This document shows, in pieces, positions 7,039-14,165 of a stretch of 14,266 bases of DNA (positions are counted from its first letter, which is position 1; each line of letters begins with the position of its first letter). Made by a program: the position numbers and the translations under genes. The notes under the pieces are model-generated. The model had not been told where the DNA came from. It made no database searches and saw only the letters and a program-made list of their open reading frames with translations. The stretch is from Actinomycetota bacterium (GTDB taxonomy: Bacteria; Actinomycetota; Actinomycetes; Nanopelagicales; Nanopelagicaceae), in NCBI GenBank assembly GCA_947488645.1, contig CANLAC010000015.1, forward strand, positions 1 through 14,266. The letters are read 5' to 3'.

Positions 7039-8173
7039 GTAGGTTGCGCGCCATAACGATGCGCTGAATCTGATTAGTACCCTCATAAATCTGAGTTAAC
7101 TTTGTATCGCGCATCATTCGCTCTACTGGGTAGTCAGTGACATATCCATATCCACCCAACACTTGAATGGCATCTTGGGTGACCTTCATAGCTATATCAC
7201 TTGCAAAACACTTACTTGCGGCCGAAAAGAAGCGAAGATCTTTTTCATTATTTTCGCTCTTGATCGCAGCAGAATAAGTAAGCAAACGTGCTGCTTCTAT
7301 ATTCATTGCCATATCAGCCAACATGAATTGAACTGCTTGAAAGTCAAAGATTGGCTTACCGAATTGTTGACGCTCATGGGCATACTTTGTTGCAACATCG
7401 AAAGCACCTTGTGCAAGACCGATTGCTTGTGCAGCAATTGTGATACGTGTGTGATCAAGTGTGTTCATTGCCAAAGCAAAGCCTTGCCCTACTTCGCTTA
7501 TACGACGATCATCGCCAAGTTGAACATTGTCAAAATAAACTTCGCGAGTAGGAGAACCGCGCATTCCCATCTTCTTTTCTGGTGCGCCAAATGAAACACC
7601 GGGATCTGACTTTTCAACTACGAATGCTGTAATTCCCTTTGTTCCACCTGACGGATCACCTTGTGCAATCACTGAATAAAGCTCGGACTCACCAGCATTT
7701 GTAATCCACTTCTTGCTGCCGTTTAGGATCCAGCCATCACCTGATCGTTCGACCTTGGTGCGCATTGCAGATGCATCAGATCCTGCCTCTGATTCAGAAA
7801 GACAGTATGAAAATCCTTCACCTTTTACTAAGCGAGGTAACCAACGCTTCTTTTGCTCTTCATTGCCGCCAAGTATCAACGGCATTGAACCTAGTTTGTT
7901 AACCGCCGGAATCAAGGATGATGAACCACAAGCGCGAGCAACTTCTTCAATAATTAAAACAGTTGCGAGTGCATCAGCCCCATCGCCACCAAACTCAGTT
8001 GGCACATGAGCTGCATATAGACCATTTTTAATCAGAGCAACTTTTGCCTCTTGTGGGAAACGATGATCCTCGTCAACTGCTTGAGCATGAGGTGCAATCT
8101 CTTTTTCAGACAATGCACGAACGCTGGCACGTAGCTCTTTGTACTCAGACGGTAGATCAAACAGGTTTTCCAT
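7028..8173 (-). CDS. Acyl-CoA dehydrogenase, FadE25-like
   Basis: 381 residues, full length for this FAD enzyme family, which oxidises acyl-CoA to 2-enoyl-CoA in beta-oxidation or branched-chain amino-acid breakdown. Visible are LSESEAGSDASAMRT and KKWITNAGESELY (FAD and substrate contacts), GSPTREVYFDNV, the C-terminal GGYGYVTDYPVERMMRD, and the catalytic Glu in IYEGTNQIQR (E364). It closely resembles mycobacterial FadE25 as I remember it. ATG 8173 overlaps the stop of the upstream copD/ctaG gene as TAATG, so translation is probably coupled. A catabolic enzyme as third gene of a copper/oxidase-assembly operon is unexpected. Chain-length specificity cannot be read from the sequence. Confidence 0.95.
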   Translation of the reverse strand: MENLFDLPSEYKELRASVRALSEKEIAPHAQAVDEDHRFPQEAKVALIKNGLYAAHVPTEFGGDGADALATVLIIEEVARACGSSSLIPAVNKLGSMPLILGGNEEQKKRWLPRLVKGEGFSYCLSESEAGSDASAMRTKVERSGDGWILNGSKKWITNAGESELYSVIAQGDPSGGTKGITAFVVEKSDPGVSFGAPEKKMGMRGSPTREVYFDNVQLGDDRRISEVGQGFALAMNTLDHTRITIAAQAIGLAQGAFDVATKYAHERQQFGKPIFDFQAVQFMLADMAMNIEAARLLTYSAAIKSENNEKDLRFFSAASKCFASDIAMKVTQDAIQVLGGYGYVTDYPVERMMRDTKLTQIYEGTNQIQRIVMARNLPNG

Positions 8174-10020
8174 TAGGACTCATTCTTTTCTCGTTGTGCC
8201 AGCTTTTGTAGGTACTGATTATAGTTTGCTAAATCATCTGGCTGACCCATAGCCGCTTGGCGCACAGTATTACGATCAATCCGCTTGGCTTCACGGGCAT
8301 CTTCACGACGCCAATTGATAAATGTTGCAACTAAAGCCATCAAAATTGGGACTTCGCCCATAGCCCAACCAATAGAAGCGCCGAGCTTTTGGTCGGCTAA
8401 TAAATCTGTCAGCCAGGGGGTTTGTAGCGATGCAAAATATCCGTTATCAATCAAAGTTGTCGTCGACATCAACGCAATTGAGAAAAATGCGTGGATGCTC
8501 ATAGCAGCAAACAACACGACTATCTGAACCAAATATGGAATCTTGCGTGGGTTTGGATCAATTCCAATTACGACAAAGAAGAATAGGAATCCTGCAGCTA
8601 GAAAATGAAGTGTCATGAATAGATGTCCGATGTGGCTCTGCATCATGCTGGCAAACAAATCGGTAAAATACAAAGCAAATAGCGATCCATCAAAGATTAG
8701 TAATGCAACGACCGGGTTTGTGTAAAAAACTCCAACCTTTGAATGAAGCGCAGCCAATAATGAACCACGAACGCCACGTTCAGTTGGGGTTCGCCCTTGG
8801 GGAAGTGTTCGAAGTGCCAAAGTCATCGGTGCTCCTAGAACTAATCCAATAGGTGCCACCATTGCAAGAAGCATGTGAGCAAGCATGTGATATGAAAAAG
8901 AGAATTGCGCGTAAACGCCTAACCCACCGCTTGTTGCAAAATCAATAACTGAGATGCCGAGTGCAAATGAAATTGTGCGACCCACTGGCCACTTATCGCC
9001 CCGCTTTGTCAGAACAATGACGCCCTTTATATATAGAGCCACCATCATGACTAATATTGCAATCATCAGCGCATCTGGTTCATAACTTAAGAAAATGCGT
9101 GACCATGTTGGATTTGGCGGAGTCGCGATTCCGACGATCGAAAGGCCCGGATCGAATTCCTGAATTCCTGGACGATCAGGAGAGCTTGTATTTGATAGCC
9201 ATGCTCCCATTGCAACGGTGACAAGCATAATTATCGCTTCGACAGTTAGCAATCTTGCAAAACCAGCCCAGTTAATCGAATCTTTGCCTTCAAGATTCTT
9301 TCGATGCAAGTAGCCAAGTCCTACTAAAGCAATGGTTGCGACAGTCTTTGCAATAACTATGTAGGCATAGCTTGAATTCCAAGCCGATTCAAAATTAAGA
9401 CGAGTCCATGCATTTACTGTTCCGCTGATAACAACTGCTATTGCAGACCACAACGCCAGCTGGCTAAAGCGTGGAACAGCAATTGCACGATCAGAGGCAG
9501 AAAGCATTCCTATCGCAAGGATTCCACCAACCCACATAGATAAAGCAATTACGTGAATTACGAGTGACCCAATAACTAGAGAGTGCGATCCGCCAGATGC
9601 GGCATGACTTTGAAAGACTGGGGCAATCAATCCAACTATGGAGAGTATTAATAGGAATATAAGACTCAGAATTTTCTTCACTTGGAAGGTGCAAACAAAA
9701 ACAATTAGTGCGATTACTGCTTCAAAAGCTAAGTATTGACCTAGTGTTAATTGAGTAAGAAATGATCTGATAGTCGTTATGTCGAGCGCACCAGATAATG
9801 GAGTATTTAATATCTGCGCAAGAGTGAAAAGAATTGAACCAGCAACACCAATGAACCAGATAGCTACCGAGGCTTTGAGAAAATTACGAAGCTTTTCAGC
9901 CGATGTTGAAACTTTACCCTCAACATCTAGGAGCAAGAACGCCATAGCCAGTAGCGCTCCAATGGTTGCAAAGCCACCTAGTAGATTGAAGTACTTAAAG
10001 GTTGTGTTTAAAAAATTCAT
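8173..10020 (-). CDS. CopD-CtaG fusion: copper transport / cytochrome c oxidase assembly membrane protein
   Basis: 615 residues, many membrane helices, with two modules typical of actinobacteria. The N-terminal half is CopD/YcnJ-like, with three histidines in and next to a helix (H139, H146, H156, then MWVGG). After a periplasmic-looking linker (about residues 277-312), the C-terminal half is caa3-type CtaG, with YHMLAHMLLAMVAP (H378, H382), SHIGHLFMTLHF (H463, H466, H472) and SIHAFF (H510). These histidines are the expected copper sites. The likely role is moving copper across the membrane for cytochrome oxidase CuB/CuA loading, or copper homeostasis. Its ATG overlaps the copC stop as ATGA, and its stop overlaps the next gene. 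It ends in a charged cytoplasmic tail. Family call is secure; direction of copper transport is not known. Confidence 0.93.
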   Translation of the reverse strand: MNFLNTTFKYFNLLGGFATIGALLAMAFLLLDVEGKVSTSAEKLRNFLKASVAIWFIGVAGSILFTLAQILNTPLSGALDITTIRSFLTQLTLGQYLAFEAVIALIVFVCTFQVKKILSLIFLLILSIVGLIAPVFQSHAASGGSHSLVIGSLVIHVIALSMWVGGILAIGMLSASDRAIAVPRFSQLALWSAIAVVISGTVNAWTRLNFESAWNSSYAYIVIAKTVATIALVGLGYLHRKNLEGKDSINWAGFARLLTVEAIIMLVTVAMGAWLSNTSSPDRPGIQEFDPGLSIVGIATPPNPTWSRIFLSYEPDALMIAILVMMVALYIKGVIVLTKRGDKWPVGRTISFALGISVIDFATSGGLGVYAQFSFSYHMLAHMLLAMVAPIGLVLGAPMTLALRTLPQGRTPTERGVRGSLLAALHSKVGVFYTNPVVALLIFDGSLFALYFTDLFASMMQSHIGHLFMTLHFLAAGFLFFFVVIGIDPNPRKIPYLVQIVVLFAAMSIHAFFSIALMSTTTLIDNGYFASLQTPWLTDLLADQKLGASIGWAMGEVPILMALVATFINWRREDAREAKRIDRNTVRQAAMGQPDDLANYNQYLQKLAQREKNES

Positions 10021-10544
10021 CGATCCGCAAATAATTTACGTGCATAAAGAGAGAGTCCAACTGTCACTAGCACCGCTGCAAAGAGCAAAATAATTACGAA
10101 GACGTTTGTTCCCCAGCTGCTGCTAGCAGGAGTCTGTGATTGTGTTGGCTCGGGATTTGGATTAGCTGTAGAAATTACACTCGGTGATTGATACTTAAAT
10201 GTAAAGCTACCTTCAAGTGGTACATCTCCTTCAGAAAGTAATGAATATGTGACTGTGTACATGCCAGAATCAACAAGTGGTCTAACGCCAACGGTTGCAC
10301 TCATGTCAGAAATCATGATGGTGCCATCATCAACACGGACTCCATTGGGATCTGTCACTGTGATTGAGTTGGCATCTGGTGCATCAGCTAACAACGCAAC
10401 CTGGCCTGTGACTGTCACATTTGTAGGGGAAACGGAAAGAGTTGAGCCGCTAATTGGATTAGTGCTTACTAATGTATTTGCAGAGGCGTTTGTAACCCCT
10501 AGAAATGCAAGAAGCAGAATCGCTGCAAAACGTGAGCGGCTCAC
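10017..10544 (-). CDS. CopC/YobA-domain membrane-anchored protein lacking copper ligands
   Basis: 175 residues: a signal peptide (about 1-22, probable cleavage after ASA), a CopC-like beta-sandwich (about 23-120), a Pro/Ser/Thr linker and a C-terminal anchor helix (about 146-166) ending in basic residues. NTLVSTNPISGS and the C-terminal EGSFTFKYQ align with the start and end of CopC. Normal CopC has an N-terminal His and a DGH motif as copper ligands; here those positions read A/N and GDV. The protein contains no His and no Cys. It starts at GTG 10544 with GGAAGG five bases upstream, and is the first gene of copC-copD/ctaG-acd. Either it no longer binds copper by the usual site or it has a structural role with CopD. 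Confidence 0.87.
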   Translation of the reverse strand: MSRSRFAAILLLAFLGVTNASANTLVSTNPISGSTLSVSPTNVTVTGQVALLADAPDANSITVTDPNGVRVDDGTIMISDMSATVGVRPLVDSGMYTVTYSLLSEGDVPLEGSFTFKYQSPSVISTANPNPEPTQSQTPASSSWGTNVFVIILLFAAVLVTVGLSLYARKLFADR

Positions 10545-10644
10545 TTTTTCCTTCCATAAGGGCTTGGGAAGCTCCTCAATTCGCGCCTATCGTCTCACTT
10601 CTTTACACTTACTGCCTAGCCTTATTTACCGAATGGAGACTGTG

Positions 10645-10875
10645 ATGCCTACATATCAATATGCATGCACCGCATGTGACCATGAATTTGAGGCAATTCA
10701 ATCCTTCTCAGATGACTCTCTGACCAAATGCCCCCAATGCCAAGGTGAGATCCGTAAGGTCTATACCGCGGTTGGAGTTGTGTTCAAGGGTTCAGGGTTT
10801 TATAAAACGGATTCAGTTAAAAAAAGCACTACTCCTGAAGTTCCAAAAGTAGCGCCAGCACCTAAGGCTGATTAA
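10645..10875 (+). CDS. ruc: FmdB-family zinc-ribbon protein, Ruc-like
   Basis: 76 residues. The N-terminal half is an FmdB zinc ribbon (MPTYQYACTACDHEFE, then KCPQCQG) with Cys at 8, 11, 29 and 32; GSGFYKTDS follows and the tail is Lys/Pro/Thr-rich and disordered. The mycobacterial homologue Rv0991c, next to fthC there, is Ruc, a chaperone activated by oxidation of these cysteines. The same role here is inferred. The open frame extends 396 bases further upstream, antisense to copC, but ATG 10645 has GGAG seven bases before it and gives the family N-terminus exactly. It is shorter than Ruc (about 110) because of a short tail. Its stop interlocks with that of a small convergent gene. Confidence 0.9.
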   Translation: MPTYQYACTACDHEFEAIQSFSDDSLTKCPQCQGEIRKVYTAVGVVFKGSGFYKTDSVKKSTTPEVPKVAPAPKAD

Positions 10876-10988
10876 TCCTCGTGATGCGGTGGTTTGTCTG
10901 ACTTAATTTCAGCTTCACGTCGAGCTTGCTCGGCAGCTGCTTCAGGATCGATCTCATCTGAAGTTACGTTAGGAAAGAGATCGCTCAT
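10872..10988 (-). CDS. Candidate small acidic protein, 38 residues, function unknown
   Basis: I do not recognise this protein. It begins MSDLFPNVTSDE, has a charged middle (EQARREAEIKSD) that could form a helix, and ends PPHHED. There are 11 acidic and 4 basic residues and no Cys or membrane segment. Support for a real gene: ATG 10988 is preceded by TAGAAT ending seven bases upstream, a near-consensus -10 at leaderless spacing. The frame fills the gap between ruc and the transporter with no other gene there, and its stop codon overlaps that of ruc by two bases, like other tight convergent junctions here. It diverges from the MMPL gene by 37 bases. A chance ORF of this length remains possible. 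Confidence 0.6.
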   Translation of the reverse strand: MSDLFPNVTSDEIDPEAAAEQARREAEIKSDKPPHHED

Positions 10989-10995
10989 GGAATTG

Positions 10996-11001
10996 ATTCT
11001 A
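10996..11001 (-). promoter_or_regulatory. Putative -10 box (TAGAAT) for the small acidic gene
   Basis: TAGAAT differs from TATAAT at one position and ends seven bases before ATG 10988 on the minus strand. No ribosome binding site is present. It lies within the 37 bases separating the small gene from the divergent MMPL gene. Confidence 0.5.
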
Positions 11002-11025
11002 CATCGATATAGGAAAGAGAAGAAC

Positions 11026-13131
11026 ATGTTTGAGAAATTAGGCCACTTTTTAGTTAAGCACCGTAAAGGCGCAGTCGTGCTTTTTGTGGTCGGAATTCTT
11101 GTTGCAGGCGGCTTCGGTTCATTGGCATTTAGCCGACTTGATTCAGCTGGGTACTCAGACCCAAACAGTGATTCTTACAAGGTGTATGAGTACTTAAATG
11201 ATGAATTAAAGCTATCTGATCCTGCAGTTGTTGTTGTAGTCGATTCAGGTTCAATTGATGTGACCGATCCCAGTATTGTTCAAAAAGGTTTAGCGCTGGA
11301 GAAGAAAATTGGTCAAGAAGAAGGTGTGTCAAAGACACTTTCCTATTGGACTAGCGGCGGCGAGCCAACACTAAAATCTAGTGACGGCAAAGCTGCATAC
11401 ATTCTTGTGTATGGCGACAATGATCCTTTCTCGGCGGAGGGTCAAAATCTCGGTGAACAATTCCAAAAGAATTACGATGGTTCATATGATGGACTGACTT
11501 TGTATGCAGGTGGTGCCTCAGTTGTTGGGCATGCAATAACAAAGAAAATCTCAGAAGACCTAAAGATTGCAGAGCTAATTTCTATCCCACTCACATTCAT
11601 TTTGTTAACACTTGTTTTTGGTGCTCTAGCTGCATCAGCGATGCCACTTATTGTTGGTGTGGCAGCGATCTTGGGTGCATTCTTTGTTCTTTATCTATTC
11701 ACACTCTTCACAAGTGTCAGCATCTACGCCCTCAATCTGACAACAGGTATGGGCCTTGGACTAGGTATCGATTACGCACTGTTAATGGTGAATAGATTCC
11801 GAGAAGAACTTCATCGTGGAAAGAGTGTCGAAGATTCAATTGTTACAACGATGGGTAGTGCCGGGAAGACTGTCTTTTACTCTGGCATGACTGTGCTGGT
11901 TACTTTATTGTCACTTACTTTCTTCCCACTGCCTTTCTTGAAATCATTTGGTTATGCAGGTGTATCAGTTGTAGCCATTGCTGTAGTCGGTGCAATTGTT
12001 GGCTTGCCAGCAATTCTGGCCTTGATGGGATCAAAAATTGATAAGGGTGTAGTTCGACGTTCAGCAATAACGCCAAAGGAAGATGGCCGTTGGGCTCAAA
12101 CAGCTCGTCTAGTAATGAAGCGTCCAGTAGCTGCAGTTGTTCTTTCCTTAGTGATTCTTGGAGTCATGGCTGCGCCAATTGCAAATATTAAATTTTCACA
12201 AGGTGACTCTCGAATGTTGCCTGCAGATAACAAAGCTGCAGTTGCAACTGCACTTCAAGCAGAAAGATTTCCAGGTCAAACAGGAAATCCGATTGAAATT
12301 ATCATTCGAAACGGTTCTGACAAACTTGATGAGATCAATGCTTATGCCGCCAAGGTAGCTAAGGTCCCAGGAATTGTTGGTGTGTTACCTCCACAAACAA
12401 TTGGTAAAGATGTCCGCGTAGTTGCCTATCAAGAGATGTTGCCAAGAACCCCTGACTCACAAGCATTAATTCATAATGTTCGAGATGTTGATTCTCCGGC
12501 TGGAACATTGGTCGGTGGTGTTGCTGCCGACTACACAGATTCACAAGATGGTATTTCGCGCACTTTGCCATGGGCATTGGGCTGGGTCATTCTCTCCGTT
12601 CTTGTGTTGATATTTATTTTCACTGGTTCAATTATTTTGCCGATCAAGGCAGTGCTACTTAACTTCCTTTCCCTTGGCGCAACAATGGGAGCCCTCACTT
12701 GGGTCTTTATTGATGGAAATCTTCAGTGGCTTATTGGTTCTTTCACTGTCACTGGAACATTAGACACATCTATTGTTATTTTGATTGCTGTCGTCGTCTT
12801 TGGATTATCAATGGACTATGAACTCTTCTTACTTTCTCGTATCCGTGAAGAGCACTTAGCTGGAAAAACCAATGTGGAATCGGTTGCTGTTGGTCTACAA
12901 AGATCAGCTCGCATCATCACAGCCGCAGCACTGTTACTCGCCGTTGTTTTCGCATCATTTGTTACTAGCGGAGTCACATCAATTAAATCCATGGGATTTG
13001 GTGTTGCACTCGCTGTAATCCTGGATGCAACCATTGTTCGTGGTCTATTGGTACCTGCTCTTATGCGTTTATTGGGTGAGCGCAACTGGTGGGCACCTAA
13101 ATGGATGCAACGATTTACCATTACTCACTAG
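11026..13131 (+). CDS. MMPL-family (RND-type) transporter
   Basis: 701 residues from ATG 11026. Two homologous halves each have an N-terminal helix, an extracellular domain and a helix bundle. The first bundle carries TTGMGLGLGIDYALLMVNRFREE and the second VFGLSMDYELFLLSRIREEH, the paired Asp-Tyr motifs of the MMPL/RND proton relay in the membrane. Members export lipids or small hydrophobic compounds; the substrate here cannot be told. The frame is open back to 10894, but that would run antisense through the small acidic gene; ATG 11026 is preceded by AGGAAAGAGAAG and gives the expected start just before helix one. No TetR/MarR-type regulator lies next to it. Twenty bases separate it from purU. 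Confidence 0.93.
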   Translation: MFEKLGHFLVKHRKGAVVLFVVGILVAGGFGSLAFSRLDSAGYSDPNSDSYKVYEYLNDELKLSDPAVVVVVDSGSIDVTDPSIVQKGLALEKKIGQEEGVSKTLSYWTSGGEPTLKSSDGKAAYILVYGDNDPFSAEGQNLGEQFQKNYDGSYDGLTLYAGGASVVGHAITKKISEDLKIAELISIPLTFILLTLVFGALAASAMPLIVGVAAILGAFFVLYLFTLFTSVSIYALNLTTGMGLGLGIDYALLMVNRFREELHRGKSVEDSIVTTMGSAGKTVFYSGMTVLVTLLSLTFFPLPFLKSFGYAGVSVVAIAVVGAIVGLPAILALMGSKIDKGVVRRSAITPKEDGRWAQTARLVMKRPVAAVVLSLVILGVMAAPIANIKFSQGDSRMLPADNKAAVATALQAERFPGQTGNPIEIIIRNGSDKLDEINAYAAKVAKVPGIVGVLPPQTIGKDVRVVAYQEMLPRTPDSQALIHNVRDVDSPAGTLVGGVAADYTDSQDGISRTLPWALGWVILSVLVLIFIFTGSIILPIKAVLLNFLSLGATMGALTWVFIDGNLQWLIGSFTVTGTLDTSIVILIAVVVFGLSMDYELFLLSRIREEHLAGKTNVESVAVGLQRSARIITAAALLLAVVFASFVTSGVTSIKSMGFGVALAVILDATIVRGLLVPALMRLLGERNWWAPKWMQRFTITH

Positions 13132-13138
13132 TTGCCTT

Positions 13139-13144
13139 TAGGCT
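13139..13144 (+). promoter_or_regulatory. Putative -10 box (TAGGCT) for a leaderless purU transcript
   Basis: TAGGCT ends six bases before ATG 13151, at -12 to -7 of a transcript starting at the start codon. The 19-base gap after the MMPL gene contains no Shine-Dalgarno sequence, so purU probably has its own promoter rather than relying on read-through. Confidence 0.5.
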
Positions 13145-13150
13145 TGGCAC

Positions 13151-13990
13151 ATGGATCTAATCGCTTCCCTGCAATGTGAGGATCAGCCTGGAATCGTTCA
13201 TGCGATGACTTCAGCTGTGCTCGCCTGTGGTGGAAACATTATTGAAAACCAGCAGTTCACAGATCCCAGTACAAATGCCTTCGTAATGCGCACTCGTTTT
13301 GAAACATCGCAAGGTTTAGATGGCGCAACTAAGAGTTTGAGTGAGGGTTTGTCTAAATTCAACCCTTCATTACATATTCGGCCTACCGCTCAAAAACCGC
13401 GAGCACTTGTTATGGTTACCAAAGAGAGCCATTGCCTACGCGATCTTTTGTATTTAGAAGATCTTGGTGAACTTAATATTGAGATCCCTCTTGTAATCTC
13501 TAACCAAGAAGATTTACGAACTTTAGTTGAATCGCATGGAATTAAGTTTCTATATCTGCCGGTCAACGCAGAAACTAAGGTGTCGCAGGAAGCTGAGATT
13601 CTGAAGCAGATTAGTGACCTGAAAATTGATTTCGTAGTCCTTGCTCGCTACATGCAAATCATGTCGAAGGAGTTCTGCAATAAGTTGCCAGGCAAGATTA
13701 TTAACATTCATCATTCATTTCTACCTGGATTTAAAGGTGCCAAGCCATATCACCAAGCACACGAGCGCGGTGTAAAGATTATTGGTGCATCTGCTCACTT
13801 TGTAACAAGTGATTTAGATGAGGGACCAATCATTGAACAAGATGTTGCACATGTGACTCATGTCGCCACCCCTGAAGAATTAATTGCAATTGGTCGCGAT
13901 ATTGAACGCAGAGTTTTAGCAAAAGCGGTCAAGTTTTATGCAGATGACAAAGTGTTTATCGTTGGAAAGCGCACAGTAGTTTTTTCTTAA
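13151..13990 (+). CDS. purU: Formyltetrahydrofolate deformylase
   Basis: 279 residues, the normal length. An ACT domain occupies about 1-80 (CEDQPGIVHAMT; GGNIIENQQF) and a formyltransferase-fold catalytic domain about 84-279. Catalytic residues are visible as N185 and H187 in INIHHSFLPGFKGAKPYHQA and D223 in DLDEGPII. PurU hydrolyses 10-formyl-THF to THF and formate, balancing the one-carbon pool and feeding formate-dependent reactions. The ACT domain suggests amino-acid control (Met/Gly in E. coli). The start at ATG 13151 fits both the family N-terminus and a leaderless -10 box. It is convergent with the tRNA-Arg gene 11 bases away. The window also encodes 5-formyl-THF cyclo-ligase, acting on a related folate. 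Confidence 0.96.
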   Translation: MDLIASLQCEDQPGIVHAMTSAVLACGGNIIENQQFTDPSTNAFVMRTRFETSQGLDGATKSLSEGLSKFNPSLHIRPTAQKPRALVMVTKESHCLRDLLYLEDLGELNIEIPLVISNQEDLRTLVESHGIKFLYLPVNAETKVSQEAEILKQISDLKIDFVVLARYMQIMSKEFCNKLPGKIINIHHSFLPGFKGAKPYHQAHERGVKIIGASAHFVTSDLDEGPIIEQDVAHVTHVATPEELIAIGRDIERRVLAKAVKFYADDKVFIVGKRTVVFS

Positions 13991-14001
13991 CTTTAATTGC
14001 G

Positions 14002-14074
14002 TGTCCCCGGCGGGAGTTGAACCTGCGACCTACCGCTTAGGAGGCGGTTGCTCTATCCACTGAGCTACGGGGAC
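14002..14074 (-). tRNA. tRNA-Arg (anticodon CCT)
   Basis: A full cloverleaf can be drawn on the minus strand: a seven-pair acceptor stem (GTCCCCG/CGGGGAC), D-arm GCTC-AGTGGATA-GAGC, anticodon stem ACCGC/GCGGT with loop CTCCTAA (anticodon CCT, reading AGG), variable AGGTC and T-loop TTCAACT. The discriminator is A and CCA is not encoded. The T-stem GCAGG/CCCGC has one A-C mismatch at positions 51-63. Total length is 73 bases. Confidence 0.96.
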
Positions 14075-14090
14075 TTAACACCAATGGTGC

Positions 14091-14119
14091 TTGGCAAAGG
14101 TTAACGGTATAGATAACCT
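14091..14119 (+). promoter_or_regulatory. Promoter for the saccharopine-dehydrogenase-like gene
   Basis: TTGGCA (14091-14096) and TAACCT (14114-14119) are separated by exactly 17 bases, a good sigma-70-type pair. Transcription would start near 14126, giving a leader of about 40 bases before ATG 14166. The -10 lies in one arm of an inverted repeat. Confidence 0.5.
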
Positions 14120-14120
14120 T
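14097..14120. repeat. Inverted repeat with 7-bp arms in a divergent promoter region
   Basis: AAGGTTA and TAACCTT form perfect arms around a ten-base spacer. Each arm contains TAACCT on its own strand, so the symmetry could simply be two divergent -10 boxes, one for the gene at 14166 and one for tRNA-Arg. It could also be a regulator-binding site. It is too short and too well spaced for a strong terminator. Confidence 0.45.
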
Positions 14121-14165
14121 CCCTTGAATCCATAATGGCTTCGAAAACTACCCGAAAGGCCAACC

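Noticed and set aside
7163..7594. 143-residue plus-strand open frame rich in Cys and Ile
   Set aside because: It is antisense to the acyl-CoA dehydrogenase; the composition is that of a shadow frame and there is no ribosome site or motif.
9154..9169. Tandem GAATTCCT repeat
   Set aside because: Only two copies, inside the copD/ctaG coding sequence, and not a multiple of three; most likely chance.
10249..10644. Upstream extension of the ruc frame, antisense to copC
   Set aside because: The family N-terminus MPTYQYAC begins at 10645 with a ribosome site; the extension has no recognisable content and overlaps copC.
10894..11025. 44-residue N-terminal extension of the MMPL transporter
   Set aside because: It is antisense to the small acidic gene, and ATG 11026 has an AG-rich ribosome site and the expected start before the first membrane helix.
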